Origin: Bacillus sp. ISL-41
Lineage (GTDB): Bacteria > Bacillota > Bacilli > Bacillales > Cytobacillaceae
DNA length: 64,000 nt
Assembly: GCF_018613235.1 (NCBI RefSeq)
Contig: NZ_JAGGQP010000030.1
Span: 172,554-236,553, forward strand
Direction: 5' to 3'
Made by a program: the position numbers and the translations under genes. The notes under the pieces were generated by a model. The model was not told where the DNA came from. It worked only from the letters and a program-made list of their open reading frames with translations, and did not search any database. Below, piece by piece: positions 25,904-37,468 of this stretch. Within the stretch, counting starts at the first letter, position 1, and each line of letters begins with the position of its first letter.

Positions 25904-27377
25904 CCTGCAGCCTGATTAAGTTATCTAAGGAATGATGCGCCGCTTCCACAGATTTAAATAATTGCTCATGATGTTCACTTTGCGAAATTGCAGCTGATGA
26001 TATTTCCTCCAATGCAGCGCTTGCCTGCTGGATGACAGAGCTGAATCCGGTAATTGAACTTTCAATCGCCATGGACGATTCCAGAATCGTCCTTGTTAAT
26101 GCATCCTGCTCTGATATGTCACTCTTTAAAACTCTGAAAGTTTGATGAATCGTTTCGAATGCTTCCATTGTTTCTGCTGCTAATTCGAGGTTGTCTGTAA
26201 GTTTTTCAGCTGTCAGGTTGACTCCATCTTTTGTTTTGGAAGTGTCACTCATAACGCTTGTTAAGTTTTCGGTAATCTGTGTCGCTGTATGACTGGTGAT
26301 GTCAGCAAGCTTTCTTACTTCTTCCGCAACGACAGCGAACCCCTTGCCGCTGTCCCCGGCACGGGCTGCCTCGATGGATGCATTCAATGCCAGCAGATTG
26401 GTCTGGGAAGCAATTCCCTGGATATCTGATGCAAACCTGGCTGTTTCCTTGATCAGTGCGGAAAGAGATAAGATATGTGAATTGACATTCTGCATATTTT
26501 CATAGGAAGCTGTCAATTCTGAAATTAGACTGGACATCAGCTCATCGCCTTTATCTGAAACGTTTTCGGCGGCCATTGCGTCCTGGTGCAGCTTTTCGAC
26601 AAGGGACGATGTTCTCGTGATGACCTGATTTGTTTTTTCCAGAGATTGAGTAATGTCAACGACTGAATCTGACTGGATATTGATCCCTGCAGATATCTCT
26701 GCCACAGACTGGGTCATTTCCTTCGAAGATTGATAATTTTCCTTACTCTTGAATTTCACCTCATCAATCAGCTTTGCAATGCTCTTTGTGTTACTTTCAA
26801 TGACTTTCCTTGTCTCTAAATCCTTGATTAAGAGTTCCTCCGTTTCCTGTTTTGCTGACTCAATTGTCTGAGCCAGTTTTTTTGCAATAGAAAACTGGAA
26901 ACTAAGCATGACTGTGACCAGCATGTACAATAGATAGATCGTTACATAGTTTTTTGTTTCCAGTGGCAGTGTATCATGATGCAGCCAAGTGAAAAGTGAA
27001 ATAAGCATAAATCCAAGACCGGATGCCATGAAAAGCAATCTCCTGTTCATGTAGATTGCTGCGGCAGCAAGGATAAAATAAAGAAGGGTATAGGCAGTCG
27101 GCGAAACGCTTGTTTCCATAATCAGGAACAGAACAGCAGATACAATGATAACGGAAAGGTAAGGAATGAATGTTGTTAACCTTTTGGTATAGTGGAGCAA
27201 TGCGACAGCTGCAACGCCAGCGCCGCCGCCGACGATGATTGAAAGGATTACGGCAAGTTCCTTTTGCATGGTAATATCAACTACTGCTGCCAGCACGACA
27301 GATACAAGAGTGGCTTTGACGATTAGTGAATTTTTCCTTTCCAAATCCTCTTTTTTAATTTCTTCAATATTTTTCAT
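25896..27377 (-). CDS. Methyl-accepting chemotaxis protein with polytopic membrane domain
   Basis: A 493-residue chemoreceptor. The N-terminal third holds about six hydrophobic segments (for example [39 protein letters not shown] and [19 protein letters not shown]) and no extracellular sensor domain. The C-terminal half is the signalling coiled coil with the hairpin tip [20 protein letters not shown] and [13 protein letters not shown]. The start at 27377 ([11 protein letters not shown]) is preferred, with GAGGAG upstream; the frame can be extended to 27395. No HAMP domain is obvious. The ligand is unknown; such membrane-sensor receptors may monitor membrane or redox state. Confidence 0.88.
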   Translation of the reverse strand: MKNIEEIKKEDLERKNSLIVKATLVSVVLAAVVDITMQKELAVILSIIVGGGAGVAAVALLHYTKRLTTFIPYLSVIIVSAVLFLIMETSVSPTAYTLLYFILAAAAIYMNRRLLFMASGLGFMLISLFTWLHHDTLPLETKNYVTIYLLYMLVTVMLSFQFSIAKKLAQTIESAKQETEELLIKDLETRKVIESNTKSIAKLIDEVKFKSKENYQSSKEMTQSVAEISAGINIQSDSVVDITQSLEKTNQVITRTSSLVEKLHQDAMAAENVSDKGDELMSSLISELTASYENMQNVNSHILSLSALIKETARFASDIQGIASQTNLLALNASIEAARAGDSGKGFAVVAEEVRKLADITSHTATQITENLTSVMSDTSKTKDGVNLTAEKLTDNLELAAETMEAFETIHQTFRVLKSDISEQDALTRTILESSMAIESSITGFSSVIQQASAALEEISSAAISQSEHHEQLFKSVEAAHHSLDNLIRLQEK

Positions 27378-27583
27378 GAAATGTATTCTCCTCATATTCA
27401 GCTAATGTAATATTCGCTAGAAATTTTGGGATTCCTGTCGTATGAATTCACTTTTTTTTCAGAAAATATTAAAATAGAGAAGGAAGACAAGAAACATTGT
27501 TACATATTGAAGTTTTACATGGTATTATCGTATAGTATTAGTATCTAGTCTTAATAATCGAAATGGACAAGGGGTGCCCAAAG

Positions 27584-28090
27584 ATGTTAAAAGTACAAGA
27601 AATCAGAGAGTTAATCAAACTAGTAGATCAATCAAGCATTGACGAATTTTCATATGAGTATGAAGGATCAAAAATCAAAATGAAGAAGCACGGAGCAGCG
27701 AAGTCTGTAGTTGAGCATGTACAACCTGCAGCATCTGCACCAGCGCCGCAGCCAGCGCCAGTCGTACAGGAAGCTCCGAAACCTGAGCCAAAGATGGAGG
27801 CAGCAGCGGTCCAGGAAGTGAAGCAGGAGGAAGTTCAGGATACATCAAACTTACATAAGATTGTTTCTCCGATGGTCGGGACTTTCTATCAATCTTCTTC
27901 ACCTGAAGCAGATGCATATGTCAAGACAGGTTCAAAAGTAAGCAAAGATTCGATTGTATGTATCGTCGAAGCAATGAAGCTCTTCAACGAAATTGAGGCA
28001 GAAGTCAATGGAGAAATCGTTGAAGTTCTCGTTAAAGATGGACAGCTTGTAGAATACGGCCAGCCTTTATTCCTGGTTAAGCCCGAATAA
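27584..28090 (+). CDS. accB: Biotin carboxyl carrier protein of acetyl-CoA carboxylase
   Basis: AccB (168 residues) carries the biotin that is carboxylated by AccC and then passes the carboxyl group to acetyl-CoA. The biotinyl lysine is in [14 protein letters not shown] near the C terminus. A flexible linker rich in Ala, Pro and Glu separates it from the N-terminal segment [15 protein letters not shown]. The start at 27584 agrees with the family N terminus; GGGGTG is a modest ribosome binding site. Forms an operon with accC 12 bases downstream. Confidence 0.95.
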   Translation: MLKVQEIRELIKLVDQSSIDEFSYEYEGSKIKMKKHGAAKSVVEHVQPAASAPAPQPAPVVQEAPKPEPKMEAAAVQEVKQEEVQDTSNLHKIVSPMVGTFYQSSSPEADAYVKTGSKVSKDSIVCIVEAMKLFNEIEAEVNGEIVEVLVKDGQLVEYGQPLFLVKPE

Positions 28091-28102
28091 GGAGCGATAT
28101 TG

Positions 28103-29458
28103 ATGATAAAAAAATTACTTATAGCCAACAGAGGAGAAATAGCAGTCCGGGTCATCCGTGCCTGCAGGGAATTGGGTGTTGAATCCGTAGCTGTTTATTC
28201 AGAAGCTGACAAGGAATCACTACATGTGCAGCTTGCTGATGAGGCATACTGCATCGGACCAAAGGCTTCAAAGGACAGCTATTTGAATTTCACCAACATT
28301 ATCAGCGTAGCCAAGCTAACTGGGTGTGACGCAATCCATCCAGGTTACGGCTTCCTTGCTGAGAATGCCGATTTTGCGGAGCTTTGCAGGGAGTGCAATA
28401 TTACGTTTGTCGGTCCATCCCCTGAAGCAATCCAGAAGATGGGGACGAAGGATGTTGCCAGGGAAACGATGAAGCAGGCCAATGTACCAATTGTACCGGG
28501 TTCACAGGGAATCATTGAAAGTACCGAGGATGCGGTCAGTCTGGCAAATGACATCGGTTATCCGGTGATCATCAAGGCAACGGCTGGCGGAGGCGGAAAA
28601 GGAATCCGTGTTGCCAGGACTGAACAAGAGATGATTAAAGGTATCAATATTACCCAGCAGGAAGCGATGACAGCATTTGGGAACCCTGGGGTTTATATTG
28701 AAAAATATATTGAAGATTTCCGCCATGTTGAAATTCAGGTGCTTGCTGACAGTTATGGCCACACAATTCACCTGGGAGAGCGTGATTGCTCAATCCAGAG
28801 GCGCCTGCAAAAGCTGCTTGAGGAAACACCTTCTCCGGCGCTTGACGGAGAAATCAGGGCAGAAATGGGCGAAGCTGCGGTCAAGGCTGCAGAAGCAGTT
28901 GATTATACCGGTGCGGGCACGGTAGAATTCATATATGACTACCGCAATCGCAAATTTTATTTCATGGAGATGAATACCCGCATCCAGGTTGAACATCCTG
29001 TAACTGAAATGGTTACCGGCGTCGATTTGATCAAGGAACAGATCAAGATTGCATCCGGCGAAAGGCTTAGCCTTAAGCAGGAGGACGTGCAGTTCAACGG
29101 CTGGGCAATCGAATGCCGGATCAACGCAGAAAATCCAGCGAAAAATTTCATGCCATCGGCAGGCAAAATCAAAATGTATCTCCCTCCAGGCGGTTTTGGT
29201 GTTAGAATAGATTCAGCGGCATATCCTGGTTATACAATCCCGCCTTACTATGATTCAATGATCGCGAAGGTCATTACTTATGGAAGCAGCCGGGAAGAAG
29301 CGATTGACCGCATGAAGAGAGCGCTTGGTGAGTTTGTGGTTGAAGGAATCCATACCACCATCCCGTTCCACCTTAAGCTGCTGAACCATGAAAAATTCGT
29401 GGAAGGGCAGTTCAATACGAAATTCCTGGAAATGTATGATGTAATGTCAGAAGAATAA
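28103..29458 (+). CDS. accC: Biotin carboxylase subunit of acetyl-CoA carboxylase
   Basis: AccC (451 residues) carboxylates biotin on AccB using ATP and bicarbonate, the first step of fatty acid synthesis. The start [20 protein letters not shown], the glycine-rich ATP loop [15 protein letters not shown], and [18 protein letters not shown] are diagnostic. ATG at 28103 with AAGGAG upstream; the preceding TTG codon is within the spacer. yqhY follows 15 bases downstream. Confidence 0.97.
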   Translation: MIKKLLIANRGEIAVRVIRACRELGVESVAVYSEADKESLHVQLADEAYCIGPKASKDSYLNFTNIISVAKLTGCDAIHPGYGFLAENADFAELCRECNITFVGPSPEAIQKMGTKDVARETMKQANVPIVPGSQGIIESTEDAVSLANDIGYPVIIKATAGGGGKGIRVARTEQEMIKGINITQQEAMTAFGNPGVYIEKYIEDFRHVEIQVLADSYGHTIHLGERDCSIQRRLQKLLEETPSPALDGEIRAEMGEAAVKAAEAVDYTGAGTVEFIYDYRNRKFYFMEMNTRIQVEHPVTEMVTGVDLIKEQIKIASGERLSLKQEDVQFNGWAIECRINAENPAKNFMPSAGKIKMYLPPGGFGVRIDSAAYPGYTIPPYYDSMIAKVITYGSSREEAIDRMKRALGEFVVEGIHTTIPFHLKLLNHEKFVEGQFNTKFLEMYDVMSEE

Positions 29459-29473
29459 TAGGAGGGTCTAGCC

Positions 29474-29884
29474 ATGAGCGAACAGCAACATTTACTTGAA
29501 ATGAGCCATGATGAGAATGGTCTGGGAAAAGTTGAAATCGCACCTGAAGTAATTGAAGTCATTGCCAGCATCGCTGCATCCGAAGTAGAAGGTGTCACGC
29601 AAATGCGCGGCAGCTTTGCAGCTGGAGTAGTCGAAAGACTTGGTAAGAAGAACCACGGCAAAGGTGTCAAAGTCGAGCTTGCAGAAGAAGGGATCAAGGT
29701 TGACGTGTATTGTGTCATGAAGTTTGGCGTATCGATTCCTGTGGTTGCGCAAAAAATCCAGGACAATATCCGCCAGGCATTATTGAACATGACGGCACTT
29801 GATGCAACAGAAGTCAATATCCACGTAGTCGGCGTCCAATTTGAAAACCAAAAAGTGGAACCGGAAATCGAACAAGAAGTTTAA
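29474..29884 (+). CDS. yqhY: Asp23/Gls24 family protein YqhY
   Basis: A 136-residue Asp23/Gls24 (DUF322) protein with the family core KVEIAPEVIEVIASIAASEV, GRKNHGKGVKVEL-like KNHGKGVKVELAEEG and IRQALLNMTALDATEVNIHV. It is co-encoded with accBC, as in B. subtilis, where YqhY is linked to control of acetyl-CoA carboxylase activity and its loss selects accBC-operon suppressors. AGGAGGG precedes the ATG. Cytosolic, acidic at both ends. Confidence 0.92.
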   Translation: MSEQQHLLEMSHDENGLGKVEIAPEVIEVIASIAASEVEGVTQMRGSFAAGVVERLGKKNHGKGVKVELAEEGIKVDVYCVMKFGVSIPVVAQKIQDNIRQALLNMTALDATEVNIHVVGVQFENQKVEPEIEQEV

Positions 29885-29890
29885 TCATCA

Positions 29891-29929
29891 AACCAAAGGC
29901 ATAAATATGCATGCCTTTGGTTTTTTTTG
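29891..29929 (+). terminator. Terminator of accB-accC-yqhY
   Basis: AACCAAAGGCAT (from 29891) pairs with ATGCCTTTGGTT (29911-29922), followed by a long T run. Confidence 0.92.
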
Positions 29930-29975
29930 TACTGTTTTCTCAAGTGCAGATGGTGCAGTTGTTCTAAGTAGATAA

Positions 29976-30130
29976 AGGTTCGGACAAAATTTCATGGGGC
30001 TAAACAGAAGTTGTCCTTAGTACGCCCCAGGTTCGGACAAAAACTCGTGCAGAAGAGGAAAAGTTGGCCGAAGTAGACCCAGTTTCGGACAAAATCCCGA
30101 GCTCTCCAGCAAAATCTGTCAAAAACACTT
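29976..30130. repeat. Three degenerate 52-53 bp repeats
   Basis: Between yqhY and nusB, TTCGGACAAAA recurs at 29979, 30032 and 30084 (spacing 53 and 52 bp). In the units the motif is followed by a partly complementary TTGTCC- or TTGGCC-like block. The same period and the same GGACAAAA...TGTCC layout appear in the cleaner array at 41514-41878. The rest of the 29930-30300 gap shows no gene; promoter-like AT-rich sequence precedes nusB. Confidence 0.7.
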
Positions 30131-30300
30131 CCTGCACCAATTCTTACATCTGAAATTCTTAGCTTATATGAGATATTTTCTTTTGTTTTGATTAACTTTT
30201 TTCTAAAAAGTGAAAAATAATAGGAAATCATGCGTAAATAGATATGATATGCTATTATTTTGTTAGAATCAGACAAGCCATAAAGGAGCTAAGGAATTCA

Positions 30301-30693
30301 ATGAAAAGAAGAACAGCACGAGAAAAGGCATTACAAGCCTTATTCCAGATTGATATAAGCAAGGTGGAAGTTTCAGACGCGATTGAGCATGTGCTTGAAG
30401 AAGAAGCCGGGGATGATTATCTGAACAAGCTTGTGAACGGCACTGTCCAGCACATGCAGGAAATTGATGAGGAGATCAAGGTGTACCTGGAAAAATGGTC
30501 CCTCGACCGATTAGCAGCTGTTGACCGGAATCTTCTTCGTCTGGCTGTATACGAATTGAAGTATTGCAACGAAGAGATACCGATGAATGTCGTTCTTGAT
30601 GAAGCGATCGAAATAGCTAAATTATATGGGGATGACCAATCAAGCCGATTTATTAATGGTGTTCTGTCTAAAGTAAAGCAGAGCATTTCCTAA
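30301..30693 (+). CDS. nusB: Transcription antitermination factor NusB
   Basis: NusB (130 residues) binds boxA RNA with NusE to prevent premature termination in rRNA operons. The start KRRTAREKALQALFQID and the segments RNLLRLAVYEL and IPMNVVLDEAIEIAKLYG are typical. AAAGGAGCTAAGG precedes the ATG at 30301; the open frame extends further upstream without support. Followed by folD, as in B. subtilis. Confidence 0.96.
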   Translation: MKRRTAREKALQALFQIDISKVEVSDAIEHVLEEEAGDDYLNKLVNGTVQHMQEIDEEIKVYLEKWSLDRLAAVDRNLLRLAVYELKYCNEEIPMNVVLDEAIEIAKLYGDDQSSRFINGVLSKVKQSIS

Positions 30694-30747
30694 AACCATT
30701 GGAAGCAGGCAGGTTGGACCTTCCCTGATCATATAGGGGGAGAAAGT

Positions 30748-31620
30748 ATGGCTGCTATTATTATTGATGGAAAAGAAATTGCCAAAAAGAAAAAACTAGA
30801 AATCGCTGACCAGGTCCAGGAGCTGAAAAAGCAGGGAGTAATTCCAGGCCTGGCAGTGATTCTTGTCGGTGATAACCAGGCATCGAGAACGTATGTCACC
30901 AGTAAGCAAAAAACGGCAAGGGAACTTGGTATGCATAATGTCCTGATTGAGTATCCTGTCTCCATTACTGAGCAAGAGCTGCTGGCAAAAATAGACGAAC
31001 TCAACAAGGATGAAGATATTCACGGGATTTTAGTTCAGCTTCCGCTTCCAGAGCATATCAGTGAAAAGAACCTGATTGAAGCTATTTCCCCTGAAAAAGA
31101 TGTTGATGGCTTCCATCCAATCAATATCGGCAGGATGATGACTGGCCAGGATGCTTTTTTACCATGCACGCCATATGGTGTAATGGTCATGATGAAGGAG
31201 ATAGAGATGGATCTTGCCGGGAAGCATGTGGTCGTGGTTGGCAGGAGCAATATTGTCGGAAAACCGGCAGGCCAACTTTTCCTGAACGAAAACGCAACCG
31301 TTACATATTGTCACTCGAGGACAAAAGACTTAAAGGAACACACGAAACAGGCGGATGTCATCGTAGCCGCAGTCGGGAAGGCGGACTTGATTACAGCTGA
31401 CCATATCAAGCCAGGCGCTGTGGTCATCGATGTTGGCATGAACCGGAATGCCCTAGGCAAGCTTTGCGGTGATGTATCCTATGATGAAGTCAAAGAAAAA
31501 GCCGGGTATATCACTCCTGTGCCTGGCGGTGTTGGTCCGATGACCATCGCCATGCTGATGTACAACACTCTGAAGTCTGCAAAGAACCATATGAATAGAC
31601 TTCAAAATTCAAATCTATAA
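30748..31620 (+). CDS. folD: Methylenetetrahydrofolate dehydrogenase/cyclohydrolase FolD
   Basis: FolD (290 residues) interconverts 5,10-methylene-, methenyl- and 10-formyl-tetrahydrofolate. Motifs: [16 protein letters not shown] with the catalytic lysine, [37 protein letters not shown] for the nucleotide site, and [23 protein letters not shown] precedes the ATG. It consumes the methylene-tetrahydrofolate made by the glycine cleavage system encoded earlier in the window. Confidence 0.97.
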   Translation: MAAIIIDGKEIAKKKKLEIADQVQELKKQGVIPGLAVILVGDNQASRTYVTSKQKTARELGMHNVLIEYPVSITEQELLAKIDELNKDEDIHGILVQLPLPEHISEKNLIEAISPEKDVDGFHPINIGRMMTGQDAFLPCTPYGVMVMMKEIEMDLAGKHVVVVGRSNIVGKPAGQLFLNENATVTYCHSRTKDLKEHTKQADVIVAAVGKADLITADHIKPGAVVIDVGMNRNALGKLCGDVSYDEVKEKAGYITPVPGGVGPMTIAMLMYNTLKSAKNHMNRLQNSNL

Positions 31621-31758
31621 GGCGTGATTCTGTCCATATCTGTTATAAGTTAGAAACTGAAAATCCACTTATGTTAAGTGACGAATCGGGATTCTAAATT
31701 TATAATGGATATGGGCAGTTTTTTTGATACTGACATGTTCCACAAAAGGAGTTTACCA

Positions 31759-33117
31759 ATGGATAATCAGCGTTATCTAACCATCAACGCGTTAACCAAA
31801 TACATAAAGCGAAAATTTGATGCCGACCCTCATCTTCAGGGCGTTTATATTAAAGGGGAAATCTCCAACTTCAAAAGGCATTCAAGCGGCCATATGTATT
31901 TTACTCTCAAGGATGAGAAAGCCAGAATCCTTGCGGTCATGTTCGCGGGAGCCGCCAGATCCATGAAGTTCAAGCCTGAAAATGGTATGAAAGTCTTGGT
32001 CAGGGGAGATATCTCAGTGTACGAAGGCAGTGGCCAGTACCAGGTATACATAAAAGAAATGAAAACCGATGGAGTGGGCGACTTATTTGTTGCTTATGAG
32101 CAGCTGAAGAAAAAGCTTGAGCAGGAAGGCCTTTTTTCACCAAAGTACAAGCAGCCTATTCCGAAATATCCAAAAGCTGTCGGCATTGTTACTTCGCCAA
32201 CGGGAGCTGCAATCCGCGATATATTAACGACAATCAAGAGAAGATACCCCATTACCAAGGTGCTTATTTTCCCGGCACTGGTACAGGGAGACCAGGGAGG
32301 GCCTTCCATCGTGAGGGCAATCGAGAAGGCGAATGAAAGGGCAGACATTGATGTTCTGATCATCGGACGCGGAGGCGGATCGATTGAGGAACTCTGGAAC
32401 TTCAATGAGGAAACTGTAGCAAGAGCGATTTTTGCCTCGAAAATCCCGATTATTTCTGCTGTGGGCCATGAAACAGACTTCACCATCGCTGATTTCGTTG
32501 CAGATATGAGAGCTCCAACGCCAACTGGTGCGGCTGAATTGGCTGTCCCTCATATCCAGGAACTGGTCGAAAGGGTAATGAACAGGGAAACCAGACTGAT
32601 GAGGGCGATGAGGGAGAAAGTGTTCTTCCAGCAGGAACGCTACCAGCGGTTGATCAGGTCTTACGCTTTCCGCTATCCAAGGAAGCTGTATGAGCAAAAG
32701 CTTGAACAAGTCGACAAGCTGACAGAATCTCTGACCCGAGGAGCCGGGAAACTATATGCTTCAAAAAATGATGCTCTTGTTCAGCTGAAGAGGAGATTGG
32801 ATCGAAGCCACCCGGAAGAACTGAGGAAGCTGTCCGCTGAAAGACAGATAAGGACAACTAGAGCTTTAAACCGGGCGATGACTTCCGTTTTGTCTGAAAA
32901 GCGAAAAGAGTTCAACGGGATCGTTTCTACACTTGAAGCATTAAGCCCGCTGAAGATCATGGACCGCGGCTATAGCCTGGCATATACAGACGACGGGGAA
33001 CTGATTAAGACAGTCACCCAGGTAAAACCCGAACGGAAAATTAATGTAAAGCTTTCTGACGGAAGCATTCAATGTATTGTGACAGATATCGAGGAGAGTG
33101 ATAACGATGGCAGATGA
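31759..33117 (+). CDS. xseA: Exodeoxyribonuclease VII large subunit
   Basis: XseA (452 residues) is the catalytic subunit of the single-strand exonuclease VII. The N-terminal OB fold ([38 protein letters not shown]) is followed by the nuclease core ([49 protein letters not shown]) and a coiled coil. The ATG at 31759 is chosen because AAAGGAG lies 7 bases upstream; a longer frame from 31678 has no support. Its last 11 bases overlap xseB. Confidence 0.95.
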   Translation: MDNQRYLTINALTKYIKRKFDADPHLQGVYIKGEISNFKRHSSGHMYFTLKDEKARILAVMFAGAARSMKFKPENGMKVLVRGDISVYEGSGQYQVYIKEMKTDGVGDLFVAYEQLKKKLEQEGLFSPKYKQPIPKYPKAVGIVTSPTGAAIRDILTTIKRRYPITKVLIFPALVQGDQGGPSIVRAIEKANERADIDVLIIGRGGGSIEELWNFNEETVARAIFASKIPIISAVGHETDFTIADFVADMRAPTPTGAAELAVPHIQELVERVMNRETRLMRAMREKVFFQQERYQRLIRSYAFRYPRKLYEQKLEQVDKLTESLTRGAGKLYASKNDALVQLKRRLDRSHPEELRKLSAERQIRTTRALNRAMTSVLSEKRKEFNGIVSTLEALSPLKIMDRGYSLAYTDDGELIKTVTQVKPERKINVKLSDGSIQCIVTDIEESDNDGR

Positions 33118-33340
33118 AAAAAAACTAAGTTTTGAACAGGCAATGGACCAACTTGAAAGCATTGTTGAGAAGCTGGAAGAGGGCGATGTTCCTTTGGAAG
33201 AAGCGATCTCTTTTTATAAAGAAGGAATGGAATTATCCAAACTTTGCCATGATAAGCTAAAGAATGTGGAAGAACAGCTAGCCCAGATCATTACAGAAGA
33301 TGGACGGACTGAAGGATTCTCCATAAATGAGGAGGAATAG
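33107..33340 (+). CDS. xseB: Exodeoxyribonuclease VII small subunit
   Basis: XseB (77 residues) is the helical-hairpin partner of Xse[21 protein letters not shown] and [15 protein letters not shown] are the family core. The ATG at 33107 overlaps the end of xseA and follows GAGGAGAG. ispA begins two bases after the stop codon. Confidence 0.94.
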   Translation: MADEKKLSFEQAMDQLESIVEKLEEGDVPLEEAISFYKEGMELSKLCHDKLKNVEEQLAQIITEDGRTEGFSINEEE

Positions 33341-33342
33341 TA

Positions 33343-34236
33343 TTGCATCCTGTTTCACTTGACTCTTTTACCATAAAATATAAAACTCTCGTCGAGGAAC
33401 GGTTAAGGGAAGCGGTTGGTGCCCTTGAGACACCGGAGAATCTTGCGAAGGCGATGCTTTATTCGCTGGAGGCTGGAGGAAAAAGGATTCGACCGCTGCT
33501 GGTATTCGCTGTAATCGATGCATTTGGAAAAGACCCGCAAAATGGAGTCGATGCTGCCGCGGCGATCGAAATGGTCCATACGTATTCGCTGATTCATGAT
33601 GACCTGCCAAGCATGGACGATGATGATCTAAGAAGGGGCAAGCCGACGAACCATAAAGTATTCGGGGAAGCGACTGCCATCCTGGCAGGGGATGCTCTTT
33701 TGACATTAAGTTTCAATATGCTGGCAGACATTCCTGAGGCATCGGCATCAGCTAACGTTAAACTGGCATTGATCAAGGGATTATCTGTTGCTGCTGGTGC
33801 ACCCGGTATGGTGGGCGGGCAGGTTGCAGATATGGAAGGGGAAAATAAGAAGCTCACACTTGAGCAGCTTGAATATATCCATATTAATAAAACAGGAAGA
33901 CTACTGGAATACAGTATCCTTGCCGGAGCTGAAATTGCCGGAGCGACTGCCGGACAAAAGGAAGTATTGTCCAAGTTTGCCTACCATATTGGCCTTGCAT
34001 TCCAAATACGTGATGATATCCTCGATCTTGAGGGCAATGAGGAAATGATCGGCAAGCCTGTTGGGAGCGATACAGCAAACGAAAAAAGCACGTATCCTGC
34101 GTTGCTTGGATTGGCTGGGGCAAAAGAAGCACTTGATTACCATTTGCGGAGCGCGAAAGAATCCCTGAGCAAAAGCGGTTTAGAGGTGGGAATTCTTGAA
34201 CAGATCACAGATTTAATCGGACTGCGTAATCATTAG
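33343..34236 (+). CDS. ispA: Farnesyl diphosphate synthase
   Basis: IspA (297 residues) condenses isopentenyl diphosphate with allylic diphosphates to farnesyl diphosphate. The first aspartate-rich motif is DDLPSMDDDDLRRGK and the second DDILD; GGKRIRPLLVF binds diphosphate. The start codon is TTG at 33343 with GGAGGAA upstream. It works in the same pathway as dxs, the next gene, although a 349-bp gap separates them. Confidence 0.95.
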   Translation: MHPVSLDSFTIKYKTLVEERLREAVGALETPENLAKAMLYSLEAGGKRIRPLLVFAVIDAFGKDPQNGVDAAAAIEMVHTYSLIHDDLPSMDDDDLRRGKPTNHKVFGEATAILAGDALLTLSFNMLADIPEASASANVKLALIKGLSVAAGAPGMVGGQVADMEGENKKLTLEQLEYIHINKTGRLLEYSILAGAEIAGATAGQKEVLSKFAYHIGLAFQIRDDILDLEGNEEMIGKPVGSDTANEKSTYPALLGLAGAKEALDYHLRSAKESLSKSGLEVGILEQITDLIGLRNH

Positions 34237-34585
34237 AGCAGTCATTGAGAATAGTTCGATAGTGTGCTATAATTGGCTGTTAGCACGGTAGTGTTGGCAG
34301 CTTTTTTACATAAAGCTGTATTCGCATTGAGCATGCTTTTCGAGCATATACATCTCCGTTTATTAAATGGTAATCGAGACTTATATGGACAGTTCTGAAC
34401 TGGAATAATGATCAAATCCGTCCAAAATAAGAGATTACGAAAAGAACACTACATAAATAAGCGATATTTCTATGTATAGCTTGAAAACCATTCTTTACTT
34501 AATATATGTTATTACTAACAACTTTTTTAGTTATAGGATAAAAAGTGCGGAATAATAAGTCAGAAATGAAAGTGAGTGGTCCGAA
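34237..34585 (+). promoter_or_regulatory. Gene-free gap ispA-dxs with a possible dxs promoter
   Basis: I see no gene or recognised RNA family in these 349 bases. The gap is AT-rich. TTGAAA (34482-34487) and TATGTT (34506-34511) are 18 bp apart and could form the dxs promoter. A small imperfect hairpin around GCAGCTTTTTT near 34297 might be a weak terminator of ispA. Confidence 0.35.
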
Positions 34586-36478
34586 ATGGATCTTTTATCA
34601 ATAAAAGACCCTTCCTTCTTGAAAAATCTTTCGACTAAGGAATTGGAAGAGTTAAGCGGGGAGATTCGGCAGTTTTTGATTGAAAAGTTATCAGTTACGG
34701 GCGGGCACATCGGACCTAATCTGGGTGTTGTCGAACTGACGATTGCGCTCCATAAGTGTTTTGACAGCCCGAAGGATAAGTTTCTTTGGGATGTTGGGCA
34801 CCAATCATACGTACATAAAATCCTGACTGGAAGAGCGTGTCAGTTTGACACGTTAAGGCAGCATAAAGGACTGTGCGGTTTTCCAAAAATGGTTGAAAGT
34901 GAGCATGATGTCTGGGAAACGGGACATAGTTCGACTTCACTTTCAGCTGCAATGGGGATGGCAATTGCCCGGGACCTGAAGGGCGAAAACTCCCACATCG
35001 TTCCGATTATCGGTGATGGTGCCCTTACAGGAGGCATGGCTTTAGAGGCGTTAAATCATATCGGTCATGAAAAAAAGAAGCTTATTGTCATTTTGAATGA
35101 TAATGAAATGTCGATTGCCCCTAATGTGGGCGCATTGCATAGTGTGCTCGGCCGCCTTCGGACTGCCGGTAAGTACCATTGGGTAAAAGATGAACTCGAA
35201 TATTTGTTAAAAAAGGTGCCTGCTATTGGCGGTCAGCTCGCGGCGACTGCTGAAAGAATAAAGGACAGCTTAAAGTATCTCTTTGTATCAGGAATCTTTT
35301 TCGAGGAATTAGGGTTTACATATCTTGGGCCAGTAGATGGACATGATTATGATGATCTGTTTGAAAACCTTGCATATGCAAAAAAGCAGGAAGGACCTGT
35401 ATTATTGCATGTCATTACGAAAAAGGGCAAAGGGTATAACCCGGCTGAAAATGATAAAATTGGCACATGGCATGGAACCGGACCTTATAAGATGGAAACC
35501 GGTGATTTTGTCAAGCCAGAATTCTCACCACCAGCCTGGAGTAAGCTGGTTAGTGAGACAGTAAGGAAAATCGCGAGGACCGATGAACGGATTGTGGCTG
35601 TGACACCGGCGATGCCTGTCGGTTCTAAGCTTGAGGGTTTTGCCAGCGAATTCCCTGACCGGATGATTGATGTCGGGATTGCTGAGCAGCATGCGACAAC
35701 TTTTGCAGCCGGTCTGGCGACGCAAAATATGAAGCCATTCCTGGCGATTTATTCAACCTTCCTGCAGCGCGCATATGATCAGGTGGTCCACGATATTTGC
35801 CGCCAGAACTTAAATGTGTTCATTGGTATTGACCGCGCAGGACTTGTGGGCGCTGACGGGGAAACACACCAAGGCGTATTTGACATTGCCTTTTTAAGGC
35901 ACTTGCCTAATATGGTATTGATGATGCCAAAGGATGAAAATGAAGGACAGCATATGGTATACACTGCAATAAAATACGATGAGGGCCCGATTGCAATGCG
36001 TTATCCTCGAGGCAATGGACTAGGTGTACCGATGGATGAAGAGCTGAAAGAAATCCCGATTGGTACCTGGGAAGTACTTCGTGAAGGTGAAGACGCGGCC
36101 ATCCTGACATTTGGCACAACAATCCCGATGGCTATGGAAGCAGCAGAAATACTTGCAAGGCAGGGCGTATCAGTAAAAGTAGTCAATACCCGCTTTATCA
36201 AGCCTCTCGACGAAGAGATGCTGGTGGGCATCCTGAATAAAAACATGCCGATCCTGACAATCGAGGAAGCTGTCCTGCAGGGTGGATTTGGAAGCTTCGT
36301 GCTCGAGACGTCGCATGACCTGGGTTACCAGCATGTAGAGATAGACAGGATGGGTATTCCGGATCAATTCATTGAGCATGGCAGTGTCGATAAGCTTCTT
36401 GATGAAATTGGAATGACAACAGAGGATGTCGTCTTGCGGATGCAAAAGCTTGCGAGACAGAAACAAAAAAGGGCGTAG
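34586..36478 (+). CDS. dxs: 1-deoxy-D-xylulose-5-phosphate synthase
   Basis: Dxs (630 residues) condenses pyruvate and glyceraldehyde 3-phosphate with thiamine diphosphate, the entry step of the MEP isoprenoid pathway. Motifs: [20 protein letters not shown], the thiamine-binding [15 protein letters not shown]...[24 protein letters not shown] and the transketolase C-terminal domain. Full length. The downstream methyltransferase gene starts 3 bases after its stop codon, so the two are co-transcribed. Confidence 0.97.
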   Translation: MDLLSIKDPSFLKNLSTKELEELSGEIRQFLIEKLSVTGGHIGPNLGVVELTIALHKCFDSPKDKFLWDVGHQSYVHKILTGRACQFDTLRQHKGLCGFPKMVESEHDVWETGHSSTSLSAAMGMAIARDLKGENSHIVPIIGDGALTGGMALEALNHIGHEKKKLIVILNDNEMSIAPNVGALHSVLGRLRTAGKYHWVKDELEYLLKKVPAIGGQLAATAERIKDSLKYLFVSGIFFEELGFTYLGPVDGHDYDDLFENLAYAKKQEGPVLLHVITKKGKGYNPAENDKIGTWHGTGPYKMETGDFVKPEFSPPAWSKLVSETVRKIARTDERIVAVTPAMPVGSKLEGFASEFPDRMIDVGIAEQHATTFAAGLATQNMKPFLAIYSTFLQRAYDQVVHDICRQNLNVFIGIDRAGLVGADGETHQGVFDIAFLRHLPNMVLMMPKDENEGQHMVYTAIKYDEGPIAMRYPRGNGLGVPMDEELKEIPIGTWEVLREGEDAAILTFGTTIPMAMEAAEILARQGVSVKVVNTRFIKPLDEEMLVGILNKNMPILTIEEAVLQGGFGSFVLETSHDLGYQHVEIDRMGIPDQFIEHGSVDKLLDEIGMTTEDVVLRMQKLARQKQKRA

Positions 36479-36481
36479 CAA

Positions 36482-37330
36482 ATGAAAATCAAAAAGGAAA
36501 GATTAGATGTACTGCTTGTTGAACGCGGCCTTGCGGAGACAAGGGAGAAAGCTAAACGGACAATCATGGCAGGGCTCGTCTACACGAATGAAAATCGGTT
36601 GGACAAACCGGGAGAAAAGGTTAGCAGTGACATTCCCCTGACGGTAAAAGGGAATGTCCTTCCATATGTTAGCCGTGGAGGACTGAAGCTTGAAAAGGCA
36701 TTAAAGGTTTTTGACCTTGATGTCCAAGGGAAAACACTGCTGGATATCGGGGCTTCGACCGGCGGCTTTACCGATTGTGCCCTTCAAAACGGAGCTGAGA
36801 TGAGCTATGCTTTGGATGTTGGCTACAATCAGCTTGCCTGGAAGCTGCGTCAGGACGAACGTGTCGTCGTGATGGAGCGAACAAATTTCCGTTATGTGAA
36901 ACCGGAGGATCTAATTAAAGGGATGCCGAATTTCGCAAGCATTGATGTATCTTTCATATCCCTTCGTCTTATTTTGCCCGTGCTCAAAACACTGCTGACA
37001 GCAGGCAGCGATATCGTCGCTCTTGTCAAGCCGCAATTTGAGGCGGGAAGAGAACAGGTCGGCAAAAAAGGAATCGTGCGTGACAGGAAAGTTCATGAAC
37101 AAGTCCTGGACAGGATCATTTCTTTTTCGATTGCAGAGGGCTATGATGTGATCAATTTGAGCTTTTCGCCAATCACCGGCGGAGATGGCAATATTGAATT
37201 CCTGCTTCACCTGCAGTGGAACGGCATCGGAGAAGAAAAAGGGAAACTGCTGCTGAATACGCAGCCTGAAGCAGTCGTTACCGCAGCGCATAATGAACTA
37301 AAATCAAAGCAAACTAGCGAGGAAGAATAG
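36482..37330 (+). CDS. yqxC: TlyA family rRNA (cytidine-2'-O)-methyltransferase (YqxC)
   Basis: A 282-residue protein with an N-terminal S4 RNA-binding domain (ERLDVLLVERGLAETREKAK ... GMLVYTN-like AGLVYTNENRLDKPGEKV) and an FtsJ-type SAM methyltransferase domain (LLDIGASTGGFTDCALQNGA, VDVSFISLRLILP). TlyA relatives 2'-O-methylate cytidines in 16S and 23S rRNA; older Bacillus literature calls it a haemolysin-like protein. Located between dxs and argR as in B. subtilis. Confidence 0.9.
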   Translation: MKIKKERLDVLLVERGLAETREKAKRTIMAGLVYTNENRLDKPGEKVSSDIPLTVKGNVLPYVSRGGLKLEKALKVFDLDVQGKTLLDIGASTGGFTDCALQNGAEMSYALDVGYNQLAWKLRQDERVVVMERTNFRYVKPEDLIKGMPNFASIDVSFISLRLILPVLKTLLTAGSDIVALVKPQFEAGREQVGKKGIVRDRKVHEQVLDRIISFSIAEGYDVINLSFSPITGGDGNIEFLLHLQWNGIGEEKGKLLLNTQPEAVVTAAHNELKSKQTSEEE

Positions 37331-37468
37331 GTTGGATCAGCCTGTTCTTTTTTGTGTGATTTAAATAGTTACTGGAATGGTATTCTATACACCAAAGAAT
37401 TTTCCAGTTTAAAAAACCTTAATAGTTGTTTTGGGGGCTCTCTTAGAGCCCAATGTTTTTTTAAGCTC

